DNA of 64,000 nucleotides from JALYTZ01 sp036559125 (lineage in GTDB: Bacteria > Vulcanimicrobiota > Vulcanimicrobiia > Vulcanimicrobiales > Vulcanimicrobiaceae). This document shows positions 1-7,719 of this stretch, piece by piece. The stretch is from positions 111,316-175,315 of the forward strand of contig DATBTT010000031.1 in NCBI GenBank assembly GCA_036559125.1, in the 5' to 3' direction. The translations under genes and the position numbers were made by a program. The notes under the pieces were generated by a model, which did no database searches, was not told the origin of the DNA, and saw only the letters and a program-made list of their open reading frames with translations. Position 1 is the first letter of the stretch. Each line of letters begins with the position of its first letter.

Positions 1-11
1 TACGCCTACAG

Positions 12-737
12 CTAATTCATGTACGAAACGACGATGCGGTCGGGAACCGTCGGCGCGTAGCGGATCCACGTGATCTCCGCCTGTCCGCTCTGCTCGCGCA
101 TCGGCAGCGGATCCAGGCCGCGCGCGGCCGGTCCGGCGATGTGCTTGCCTTCGTTGTTGAACTGCGACCCGTGGCAGGGGCAAGCGAATTTGTTTGCGTC
201 GGGCTTGTAATCGTAGCGGCATCCCAGATGCGGACAGATCGGGCTAAAGATGACGAAGCCCATGTTCACGGCCTTGTACGGTAGCATCGCCTTGCCGCCG
301 GGACCGAAGAGATCGGGCCGGGCCTTTACGAATTTGTCGAAGCTGGTCTTAATGCCCCAAACCGATTCGGGGATCTGCTGCTCGGGCAGATATGCGTCCT
401 TGCTCTTGAGCGTGAAGTCGATCTTTACGGCTTTGTCGGTCGCGGCCTGGAGCTCTTTCATGCCTTTCGGATCGAGCACGTCCCACGAGCCGGCGCCGGC
501 TCCGGTGTCGGGGATTAACGAGCCGACGATGGGAATCGCCAGGCCGAGCCCGATCAATCCGCCCACGATGAGGGTGGCGTTGGCCATGAACGTGCGGCGG
601 GTGATCTCTTCGTGCGTGCCTGGGTCGTCGTAGGCACTTAAAACTCGACGGCCACCTTCAGGTGAGGCGGCGTTCGCATGGCTCGACAAAGCTCTGTTCT
701 CCGGAGGTCGTAATGAGGAAGATCGAATCTTTCCCAT
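12..737 (-). CDS. Rieske [2Fe-2S] protein of a cytochrome bc-type complex
   Basis: The protein has 241 residues. The two Rieske boxes are visible: CPHLGC at 168-173 and CPCHGS at 186-191. By family rule Cys168, His170, Cys186 and His189 bind the cluster, and Cys173/Cys188 form the disulfide. A Tat-type signal (TRRTFM at 47-51 followed by a hydrophobic stretch to about 75) anchors it, so it acts outside the cytoplasmic membrane passing electrons from quinol to a cytochrome c. The 46 residues before the twin Arg are long; an in-frame TTG at codon 27 is an alternative start. It is the last gene of the menG-tat-ccs cluster inside the window; a cytochrome b partner would be expected just outside the left edge but is not visible. 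Confidence 0.93.
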   Translation of the reverse strand: MGKIRSSSLRPPENRALSSHANAASPEGGRRVLSAYDDPGTHEEITRRTFMANATLIVGGLIGLGLAIPIVGSLIPDTGAGAGSWDVLDPKGMKELQAATDKAVKIDFTLKSKDAYLPEQQIPESVWGIKTSFDKFVKARPDLFGPGGKAMLPYKAVNMGFVIFSPICPHLGCRYDYKPDANKFACPCHGSQFNNEGKHIAGPAARGLDPLPMREQSGQAEITWIRYAPTVPDRIVVSYMN

Positions 738-837
738 AGATTCTACGTCCGCCCTCTAAACCGGGTCGCCTACATACATCGTACGGCCCTCGCCTGCTGC
801 CGGGTACATACGGCCGGTACGCACGAAGCGACAATTG

Positions 838-1827
838 TCACATTTTGTAGCTGTGCATGCCGCTGATCCAAATGTTCACGCCGAAGTAGCAGAACATGAT
901 CGACAGGAATCCGAAGACGCTGACCCACGCGCTGCGAGCGCCGCGCCACGAGTTACGCGTGTGCAAATGCATGTAGATGGCGTAGACGATCCACGAGAGT
1001 AGCGCGGCGGTTTCCTTGGGGTCGAATTGCCAGTAGGCGCCCCAGGCTTCGTGGGCCCACATCGCGCCGGTGATGATCCCGAGCGTGAGCAGCGGCAAGC
1101 CGACGGCGACCACGCGGTAGATCAGCACGTCGATCTGCGCGAGGCTCGGCAAGCCGTTGAGCCACAGCGCCATTGCGTTCCCGCTCGCCGCGGCCGCGGC
1201 GATGTTGGGCGTGTCCTTGCTCACCAGCGGCGCCGTCAGCACCATGGTCGACTGCATGCTGCCGAGATCGACCTGACCCGGTGCCGTCGCAGCGGCGGTC
1301 CGCAGGCCCGCCGTTTGGGGACCGAGCGAGCGCTCGTAGTAATATTTTGCGAGATAGAGGCACGACAGCACGAAGGCAACCAAAAAAGCGGCGTACGACG
1401 AAACGACCAGCGGCACGTGAATCTTGGCCCAGTACGATTGCAGCGACGGCACCGCGGGCATCGTGCCTTCGTTCCATGTAACTCCGTATGCCAGGAAGAG
1501 CGCTGCTATTGCCAGCACGAAGCCGCCTGCGAACCACATCTTGTAGCGGAACGCGAAGACGATGAAGATGGCGACGGACATGGCTGCGAAAAGCGAGAGA
1601 GACCCGTAGAGGTTCAGAAGCGGCCAGATGTGCGTGATCTCGAACCGGGCAACCAATTGCGCGAATTGCGCGACGCAACCCGCAATCGCAAGGGGGATGC
1701 CTAAATGCTTGAGCCACTCCTCGCGCGAGAAAAAATAGGCGAGCAAGGCGAGCGCGCCGACGACGTAGGCGCAAAGCGCGATGATCATCAGAACTTCGTC
1801 GAGCGGCATAGGATGGGTCGAAATCAT
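838..1827 (-). CDS. ccsA: Cytochrome c biogenesis protein CcsA/ResC
   Basis: This is a 329-residue integral membrane protein of the system II cytochrome c maturation machinery, which carries haem to apocytochrome c. The family haem-handling signature appears near residues 262-273 as WGAYWQFDPKET, with Phe where many members have Trp before Asp. Several hydrophobic segments precede it, and a hydrophilic loop around 170-215 looks lineage specific. I chose the ATG at 1827 because it overlaps the ccsB stop as ATGA and because the longer open frame upstream lies inside ccsB. It pairs with ccsB and sits in the Rieske/Tat gene cluster, fitting joint assembly of an electron-transfer chain. Confidence 0.95.
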   Translation of the reverse strand: MISTHPMPLDEVLMIIALCAYVVGALALLAYFFSREEWLKHLGIPLAIAGCVAQFAQLVARFEITHIWPLLNLYGSLSLFAAMSVAIFIVFAFRYKMWFAGGFVLAIAALFLAYGVTWNEGTMPAVPSLQSYWAKIHVPLVVSSYAAFLVAFVLSCLYLAKYYYERSLGPQTAGLRTAAATAPGQVDLGSMQSTMVLTAPLVSKDTPNIAAAAASGNAMALWLNGLPSLAQIDVLIYRVVAVGLPLLTLGIITGAMWAHEAWGAYWQFDPKETAALLSWIVYAIYMHLHTRNSWRGARSAWVSVFGFLSIMFCYFGVNIWISGMHSYKM

Positions 1828-3215
1828 GACGTCGCCTCCGCAAGCGTGAGATTTGCCGTCGGTCCGGGCGGCCGCATCGAACGTTCGAACTCCGCGACGA
1901 GTTCGCGGAACTGCGTTTCGAACATATCGTACCCCTTTACCGTGGTTGCGGCCAATCCGACCGTCCACGCGTTCGCGTGCTCGTTGGCATCGACACGCAC
2001 GTACAAGCGGGCGGGAAGCAAGTAAAACGAGATCACCAGACCCGCGAGCAAGACGAAGGCCCCGATACCGACCAGCGGCACGCCGGGATCGTTGCGGTAT
2101 TGGATGCCGCTCACGAATAGGTACTCGCGGGGTGTCACGCGCCAGCCGCCGCCGAGATCGATCCACGTGTGCATGGGCACGAGTGCGGCGCCCAAGGCCT
2201 GTCCTGCATCGCTGACGTCGAGGGCGACCGCGGGGTCGTTGATACGCGGGTCGGCGGACGGCTGCCCCGTTTGCCGGTCGACCGTGGGCACGAATTGCGC
2301 GAACTCGACGGTACGTTGCGTTCCCGGAATCTGTAGCGAATCACCGGTCATGTAGACGCGGTCGGAAAGCGCCGGCACGCGCACGCCGTCGTGAGTTACG
2401 CCGAAGCGCATCGCAAAACCGTAACTCGATTGGTAGAAAAGCGTCCCGCCTATGTCGATCGGATGATTGACGCGAACCGTCTTGCGTTTGGGTATGCCGT
2501 CTCGCCCGGCAACCGTAACGTGCGAAACGTAATCGATCGGTTGGTACACCATACCACTCTTGGTCAAAATGGGCTGCACTTTGTACGAAAATTTGTCGAG
2601 ACGAATCGTCGCGTTCGCTTTTGGAATGTCGCTGGTTTGCCCGGCGACGATCGCCGTCTCGCCGTCGAAGCCGCGCGCCCAATAGAGCGTCGTTCCCGCG
2701 GCGATGATGACGAATCCCACATGCGCGACCAATACGCCCCGGCGCGCCCAATTGTGCTTGTCGGCGAACGTCCATTCGGTGCCGCCGAATTCGCGCTTTC
2801 GCACCTGCCAGCCGCGCGATCCGAAAAACTGCTCGATGCGCCGGCGCACCGAAGCTTCGTCGCCACGCACGGTCACCGAAGCGTTGAGCGGAATCTTGTC
2901 GATCTTCACCGGCCGCAGCGGTGGAAGCCGTGCGGGTATGACGCGTTTGAACGTGCAGACCGCAAGCGAGAGAAGAATGAGCCCGATGATGCCGACGTAG
3001 TACGGCGTGTGGTAGATGTTGTCGGCGTTTAAGCGCAGGATCAGCCGGGCGATCGGCGCGTCGTAGGCTCCGAAGTAAGCGCTCGCGTCTTTACCTTGCT
3101 CGACCACCACGCCCACGAGCGTGAACAGCCCCCACACGATGAAGAGACAGACGGCGAAGAGCACGTTGCTGAACGTGCGGAGAAAATCGTCGTAGAGCGA
3201 GCGCACCATCTGCAT
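1824..3215 (-). CDS. ccsB: Cytochrome c biogenesis protein CcsB/ResB
   Basis: This is a 463-residue partner of CcsA in system II cytochrome c maturation. The N-terminus has a ResB-type transmembrane hairpin (VLFAVCLFIVWGLFTLVGVVV). Another membrane segment follows HNWARRGVLVAHVGFV near residue 165, then a large extracytoplasmic domain and a C-terminal membrane helix (LVGIGAFVLLAGLVISFYLL). Overlap with ccsA by four bases implies translational coupling. The start is uncertain: ATG at 3215 gives a normal N-terminus 5 bases after the tatC stop, while a GTG at 3248 would overlap tatC by 28 bases. The ORF is complete and not fused to ccsA, unlike in some epsilonproteobacteria. Confidence 0.93.
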   Translation of the reverse strand: MQMVRSLYDDFLRTFSNVLFAVCLFIVWGLFTLVGVVVEQGKDASAYFGAYDAPIARLILRLNADNIYHTPYYVGIIGLILLSLAVCTFKRVIPARLPPLRPVKIDKIPLNASVTVRGDEASVRRRIEQFFGSRGWQVRKREFGGTEWTFADKHNWARRGVLVAHVGFVIIAAGTTLYWARGFDGETAIVAGQTSDIPKANATIRLDKFSYKVQPILTKSGMVYQPIDYVSHVTVAGRDGIPKRKTVRVNHPIDIGGTLFYQSSYGFAMRFGVTHDGVRVPALSDRVYMTGDSLQIPGTQRTVEFAQFVPTVDRQTGQPSADPRINDPAVALDVSDAGQALGAALVPMHTWIDLGGGWRVTPREYLFVSGIQYRNDPGVPLVGIGAFVLLAGLVISFYLLPARLYVRVDANEHANAWTVGLAATTVKGYDMFETQFRELVAEFERSMRPPGPTANLTLAEATS

Positions 3216-3220
3216 CGAAC

Positions 3221-3994
3221 TTAGTACGCGTCGCGCTCCGCGCGCCACGACTTCTCAAGCACCGCGATGATCAAAACGCTGATTTCGTAGAGAATCCACA
3301 TGGGCAGGGCGATCATGGCCATGGTCAGTGGATTGCCGTCGGGTGCGATGATGGCGCCGAAAACGAAGAAGCCGAAAATGGAGTACTTGCGATATTTACG
3401 CAGCATCGGACTGTTGATGATCCCGATGCGCGCCAGCGCAAGCATGACGATCGGCGTTTGAAATATCAGCGCAAATGCGAGCAGGATGATCAACAGGAAA
3501 TTCAGCGTGGACTCGATGCCGAACGTCGGCTGCGCGACCGCATTGGTTATTCCCAGCAATGCGTGGACGACGCGCGGCAACACGACGAAGTGCGCGAACG
3601 CGATGCCCGCTGCGGCCAGCACGATCGAGGGGGCTACGTACGCATAGACCATGTTGCGCGTTCGCGGATGAAATGCCGGAACGATGAACATCCAGACTTG
3701 ATACAAGATGACCGGCAGGCCGATGACCACGGCCATGTAGATCGAAAGCTTGAATTCGGTAAAAATGACGTCTGCCGGCCCGAACGCGTGAAGCTGGATA
3801 TCTTTGAAATAGGCGTGCGTCAGCCATGGAATCAGCAACTGCGCGGGCCAGAATAGCGCGACCGCGAGCACGACGACGGTGCCGATCGAGATCAAGAGAC
3901 GCTTACGGAGCTCCCGCAGGTGCTCCGTAAAACTCATTTCTTTTTGGTCCCACGCGCGCTCTTCGCTCGCGGGCGCCTGCCGTTGGGCGAGCAC
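3221..3994 (-). CDS. tatC: Sec-independent protein translocase TatC
   Basis: The 257-residue multi-spanning core receptor of the Tat translocase recognises twin-arginine signal peptides. The family N-terminal signature FTEHLRELRKRL is visible at about residues 22-33, followed by six hydrophobic helices, a conserved FxxFxLS-like segment (FTEFKLSIYMAVVIGLPVILYQ) and the IVMLALARIG helix. The GTG at 3994 lies 5 bases after the tatA stop; an internal ATG at 3937 immediately before the SFTEHL motif is an equally likely start. It neighbours tatA and a Tat substrate, the Rieske protein at 12-737. Confidence 0.96.
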   Translation of the reverse strand: MLAQRQAPASEERAWDQKEMSFTEHLRELRKRLLISIGTVVVLAVALFWPAQLLIPWLTHAYFKDIQLHAFGPADVIFTEFKLSIYMAVVIGLPVILYQVWMFIVPAFHPRTRNMVYAYVAPSIVLAAAGIAFAHFVVLPRVVHALLGITNAVAQPTFGIESTLNFLLIILLAFALIFQTPIVMLALARIGIINSPMLRKYRKYSIFGFFVFGAIIAPDGNPLTMAMIALPMWILYEISVLIIAVLEKSWRAERDAY

Positions 3995-3999
3995 GCGCG

Positions 4000-4302
4000 C
4001 TAGCTGCTCGGCGTGCCCTTGCCGGGCGTCGGCGGCGGAACGTTCTCACCATTGACCGAGGTCTCGGTTACGTTGCTCATCGGGTCGGCCTTCGCCGATT
4101 CGGCACGCAGGCGCGCCTCTTCGCGGGCGCGGGCCGAAGCCTCGTCGGCCTCCGCCTGCCCTAAGACAAACTCTTTTTTCGCCTGTCCCGCGCTTCGCGC
4201 CAGCTTCGGTAACTTGTCGGCTCCGAAGAGAACCACGGCACCGATTACGATGATGCCGATGATTTCGGGGCTGAACATTGCCAGATAGGGGTGGATGGTC
4301 AT
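4000..4302 (-). CDS. tatA: Twin-arginine translocase pore subunit TatA/TatB
   Basis: This is a 100-residue protein with one N-terminal membrane helix (IIGIIVIGAVVLFGADKLP), the family hinge Phe-Gly, then the amphipathic helix KLARSAGQAKKEF and a low-complexity charged tail rich in Ala, Glu and Pro. It forms the Tat pore with TatC, which follows after 5 bases. Whether it serves as TatA or TatB cannot be settled from sequence; only one such gene is in the cluster, as in organisms with a bifunctional TatA. Confidence 0.92.
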   Translation of the reverse strand: MTIHPYLAMFSPEIIGIIVIGAVVLFGADKLPKLARSAGQAKKEFVLGQAEADEASARAREEARLRAESAKADPMSNVTETSVNGENVPPPTPGKGTPSS

Positions 4303-4314
4303 ACCTGCTCCTTA

Positions 4315-5277
4315 CTACGATGCTTCAACGACGAGCGCGTCTGCCAGGTTTGCCAGTTCGGCCTTGGCCGGTCCGGCTGCGACCGGTGCGAGGCAGAGGG
4401 TCGCGCGTCGCGCATACAGTGCGATTTGTTCACGCGTGGCCGCCACGCCGCCCGCCCGGGCGATACCGGCCAAAATCTCGGGAACTGCTCGCTCGTCGCT
4501 TCCTCCATAGTAACGTTCGACCAACGCACGAAAATCGCTGTCTGCGCCCGCGAGGGCGAGAATGAGCGGAATCGTCATCTTACGCTCTTGCAGGTCGTTA
4601 CCGACCGGTTTCCCTATCTGGCGAGCGTCGGCCGTTACGTCCAGCAAATCGTCGTGCATCTGGAACGCGATGCCATAATACATGCCGTAGTCGCGAAGGG
4701 CCTCGACGCTTGCCGGACTCGCGCCCGCCATGATCGCACCGCATTCGGCGGAAGCGGCAAAGAGCGAAGCCGTCTTTTTCATGACGATCTCGATATAGGC
4801 CGGTAGGGGAAGATCGAGATCGCCCAGGGCGCGCAACTGCAATACTTCGCCGTCGCAAATATCCGCGAGCGTCGCGGAGAGAATATTCGGGATCGGGTGC
4901 GGATACTGCGCGGTGACGTTCTTGAATATCCAAGCGAAAAGATAATCGCCGGCCAGCACGCTGATGCGGTTGCCGTAGTCGACGGCGGTCGCGTTGACTC
5001 CGCGGCGCGTTTGCGCGTTGTCGACGACGTCGTCGTGAATCAGCGTCGCAACGTGGATCAATTCCATGTAGGCCGCGAGATGCAGGTGTTCGGCCGGGTC
5101 GCCGCCGTTGGCATCGGCGGCGAGCAGGGTCAGGCGCGGGCGCAACCGCTTGCCGCCGGCCGCGAGCATGCGCTTTACGGCTTCGGTAATAAGCGGGTTG
5201 TCCGTCGTGAACTGGTTGCGGAAAAATTCTTCGACGAGCGCGTACAGGGTCGCGTCGTTATGAGCGCGCTCGATCAC
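4315..5277 (-). CDS. Long-chain all-trans polyprenyl diphosphate synthase
   Basis: The 320-residue enzyme extends allylic diphosphates with isopentenyl diphosphate to make the side chain of a respiratory quinone. Visible motifs are GGKRLRPRL at 41-49, the first aspartate-rich motif HDDVVD (Asp82, 83, 86) and the second HDDLLD (Asp209, 210, 213) followed by GKPVGNDLQERKMT. A small residue, Ala77, lies five positions before the first motif, as in long-chain synthases of the IspB/HepT class. It starts with GTG overlapping the menG stop as GTGA. Placement next to a quinone methyltransferase supports quinone tail synthesis. Exact chain length is not predictable here. Confidence 0.93.
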   Translation of the reverse strand: MIERAHNDATLYALVEEFFRNQFTTDNPLITEAVKRMLAAGGKRLRPRLTLLAADANGGDPAEHLHLAAYMELIHVATLIHDDVVDNAQTRRGVNATAVDYGNRISVLAGDYLFAWIFKNVTAQYPHPIPNILSATLADICDGEVLQLRALGDLDLPLPAYIEIVMKKTASLFAASAECGAIMAGASPASVEALRDYGMYYGIAFQMHDDLLDVTADARQIGKPVGNDLQERKMTIPLILALAGADSDFRALVERYYGGSDERAVPEILAGIARAGGVAATREQIALYARRATLCLAPVAAGPAKAELANLADALVVEAS

Positions 5278-6002
5278 GGCGCCGTCCCGTAGTGAATCGC
5301 TATCGCGCCGCCAATTAGCGGCACGTAACCCGTATCGGCGAAGCCCGCCCGTGCGAAGCGCTCGCGCAGGTCTTTCGCGTTCGGATGGTGCGTCAGCGAA
5401 TTCGGCAGATACGTATAGGCTTGTTTCGATCCGCCCACGAGGCCTCCGACCAGAGGAACCATCTTATAAAAGTAGAGGTCGAAGCAGGCCTTCCAAAGTT
5501 TGTTGGGAGCCTTGCTCACGTCGAGATTTACGTAGCGCGCACCGGGTTTGAGCACGCGGCGAATTTCTCGCAGGGTCGCATCGATGTCGACTACGTTGCG
5601 TAAGCTGAAGCCCATCGTCGCGCCGTCGAATCGCGCGTCGGCAAACGGCAGCGCCATGACGTCGCCTTCGACGAACGTAGCCGCGCCGCGCGCCTCGCGT
5701 CCGGCGCGCCGGCGGGCGACCTCGAGCATCGGCGCGGTAAAGTCGACGCCCGTGACCTGCAGCGACGCGTCCGTGCGGAGCAAATGAAAAACGAGATCGC
5801 CGGTTCCGCAACATAAATCGAGAATGTCGCCACCGTAAGGCGGCCGCAGGATCGCGATCGCGCGCTTGCGCCACGCTTCGTCCATACCGGCGGTCAACAC
5901 CCGGTTGGTCCGGTCGTAGCTCGGCGCGATGCGCGCGAACATATCCCGAACGAAGGCGCCCTTGTCCGTATGCGGGGAGTGCGGGGTTGGGGTAGAGGTC
6001 AT
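5274..6002 (-). CDS. menG: Demethylmenaquinone/ubiquinone C-methyltransferase
   Basis: This is a 242-residue class I SAM methyltransferase of the UbiE/MenG family. The N-terminus VRDMFARIAPSYDRTNRVLTAG and the SAM loop ILDLCCGTGDLVF match the family, as do GFSLRNVVD and the GGSKQAYTYLPNS segment. It catalyses the last C-methylation of the quinone ring. Menaquinone is more likely than ubiquinone given the system II cytochrome c genes, but this is inference. I use the ATG at 6002; the open frame continues to 6149 but that part would run against the divergent PLD-like gene. It heads the leftward respiratory operon. Confidence 0.93.
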   Translation of the reverse strand: MTSTPTPHSPHTDKGAFVRDMFARIAPSYDRTNRVLTAGMDEAWRKRAIAILRPPYGGDILDLCCGTGDLVFHLLRTDASLQVTGVDFTAPMLEVARRRAGREARGAATFVEGDVMALPFADARFDGATMGFSLRNVVDIDATLREIRRVLKPGARYVNLDVSKAPNKLWKACFDLYFYKMVPLVGGLVGGSKQAYTYLPNSLTHHPNAKDLRERFARAGFADTGYVPLIGGAIAIHYGTAP

Positions 6003-6087
6003 ACCGATACGGCCTACGCTTTCCAACGACCCTGCCCGCCCCCTGCCTTGCGTTGCCGGAGGCGACGTTTGTCGGTATTGGAGACGC

Positions 6088-6957
6088 GTGGTTACGCTGT
6101 CTTCATCGAGCACGTTGCTTGCGGCCATGGGCAGAGCGCGGAGCATCACCCTGGGCGCCTACTTGTTACACTCCGGCCGGATTCTCCAAGCGCTTGAATC
6201 GGCCAGCCGGCGCGGCGCGCGCGTGGTCGTGCGGGCCGAAGCTCGTCCGTTTGGACAAGCGGGCGGACCGGTCGCGCGTGCCAACGCGAGAAATGTGGAC
6301 GCGCTCGCGCGCTTGGGGGCCGACGCGCGACTCGTCGATTGCAACGAGTCGGACGAAGCGCCGATGCACATGAAGGCAGCCGTCTGCGACGGCGTCGCGT
6401 ATTTGGACGACCGCAACTGGCCCGATAGCGGGGCCGACACGCTGCTGCGCGATACGACCCGGACGGATATTGCGGCAATCCGCGCCGCGCTTGACGGTCG
6501 CGTAGCAACGCCTTCGAATACGTTTTGGACGCAAAAAGCCGATGCGCTGCGCGGCGAAACCGCGGTGTTGCGGGGCGCGAAGCGCGCGGCGTGCGTCGAC
6601 GTGGAGAGCGAATATCTGGGCCGAGGCAGCGGCGTGTACGGCGCGTTGGACGCGCTCGCGCGCGCCGGCGTTCGTTGCCGCCTGCTCGTCTCCAAACGCG
6701 ACGTCGCACCGCGCGAGGCCGACGCGCTCAAACGCCTTGCGGCGGACGGCGTCGGCGTGCGCGCGGGGAACCTCCAAGAAAAGTTTGCGATCGCCGGTGC
6801 GCGCGCCGCGTGGATCGGATCGGCTAACGCGACGACCCCGTACTACGACGGCGCCCAACTCGATTGGGGCATTCGCACCGCGCGTAAGGACGTCGTTAGC
6901 GCTTTGCAGCAACGCTTCGACGCGGCCTGGATCGCAGCTCGACCTTGGTCAGCTTGA
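6088..6957 (+). CDS. Phospholipase D-like protein with a degenerate second HKD motif
   Basis: The 289-residue protein appears to hold two PLD-type half domains. The first active-site-like motif is at residues 94-102 (HMKAAVCDG, matching HxKxxxxD). In the second copy the expected His is Gln: residues 230-232 read QEK, followed by FAIAGARAAWIGSANATT, which retains the downstream Gly-Ser-Ala-Asn. Two HKD motifs normally form one catalytic centre, so activity is doubtful or altered. No signal peptide is evident. The GTG at 6088 has a GGAG four bases upstream; ATG 6127 is an alternative. It is the only plus-strand gene in the first 17 kb, is divergent from menG, and overlaps the 3' end of tatD by 9 bases. 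Confidence 0.7.
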   Translation: MVTLSSSSTLLAAMGRARSITLGAYLLHSGRILQALESASRRGARVVVRAEARPFGQAGGPVARANARNVDALARLGADARLVDCNESDEAPMHMKAAVCDGVAYLDDRNWPDSGADTLLRDTTRTDIAAIRAALDGRVATPSNTFWTQKADALRGETAVLRGAKRAACVDVESEYLGRGSGVYGALDALARAGVRCRLLVSKRDVAPREADALKRLAADGVGVRAGNLQEKFAIAGARAAWIGSANATTPYYDGAQLDWGIRTARKDVVSALQQRFDAAWIAARPWSA

Positions 6958-7719
6958 CGGCAAGCCGAAGAGCGCGCGCGCGTTCGCACTGGTCGTTGCG
7001 ATAACCGTCGAGACCGGCGTCGCCAGGACGTCGCTGAGCTTCGCGGCGGTGGCGGCGATAAAGGCCGGCTCGTTGCGCAAACCGCGGTGCGGAACCGGCG
7101 CAAGATACGGACAGTCGGTTTCGAGGATCAACGGCCCGACGCCGACCGATTGCACTGCGTCGCGCAGCACCGCGGCCGTTTTGAAGGTGAGCACGCCGCC
7201 GATTCCGAGGTTCAGGCCGAATTCGTTGACATACGTTGCGGCTTGCGCGGCGTCGCCGGTGAAGCAATGGATGACGCCGCGCATCTCCGGCGTGAACTCG
7301 GCGCGCAGGATAGCCACGAAGTCATCGAATGCGTCGCGGTGGTGAAAGATTACCGGCATTTTCCGCTCCCGCGCTATACGCAATTGGGCGCGCAGTACTC
7401 GTTGCTGTGCGTCGCGGGGGCTGTGGTCGTAATAATAATCGAGACCCGTCTCCCCGACGGCGACGATGCGAGGGTCGTCGAAAAACGGCGCGAACGCGGC
7501 GGGGAGATCATCCGGAGCATCCGCCGCTTCGTGCGGATGGACGCCGACCGACGCGTGCAGGCCGAACTCGCGCGCGCACGCTAGCGCCCGCGTGCTGTCG
7601 GCGAGATCGCACCCGACTGTGACGGCCGTGGCGACGCCGGCTTCGTGCGCGCGCGCGACGATTGCGGCCCGGTCGCCATCGAAGGCTTTGTCGTGCACGT
7701 GCGCGTGGGAGTCGATCAC
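6949..7719 (-). CDS. tatD: TatD-family metal-dependent hydrolase/deoxyribonuclease
   Basis: This is a 256-residue TIM-barrel hydrolase. Metal-binding signatures are visible: HAH at residues 5-7, GETGLDYYYD, IFHHRDAFDD, VIHCFTGD and LETDCPYLAP. TatD proteins are 3'-5' exonucleases with DNA quality-control roles; despite the name they are not part of Tat export. The GTG start at 7719 overlaps the metG stop as GTGA, a common metG-tatD arrangement. Longer open frame upstream is within metG. Confidence 0.95.
   Translation of the reverse strand: MIDSHAHVHDKAFDGDRAAIVARAHEAGVATAVTVGCDLADSTRALACAREFGLHASVGVHPHEAADAPDDLPAAFAPFFDDPRIVAVGETGLDYYYDHSPRDAQQRVLRAQLRIARERKMPVIFHHRDAFDDFVAILRAEFTPEMRGVIHCFTGDAAQAATYVNEFGLNLGIGGVLTFKTAAVLRDAVQSVGVGPLILETDCPYLAPVPHRGLRNEPAFIAATAAKLSDVLATPVSTVIATTSANARALFGLPSS

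Noticed and set aside
953..1843. Arg-rich 296-residue open frame on the minus strand
   Set aside because: It lies inside ccsA in another frame and has the Arg-rich composition typical of shadow frames in GC-rich DNA.
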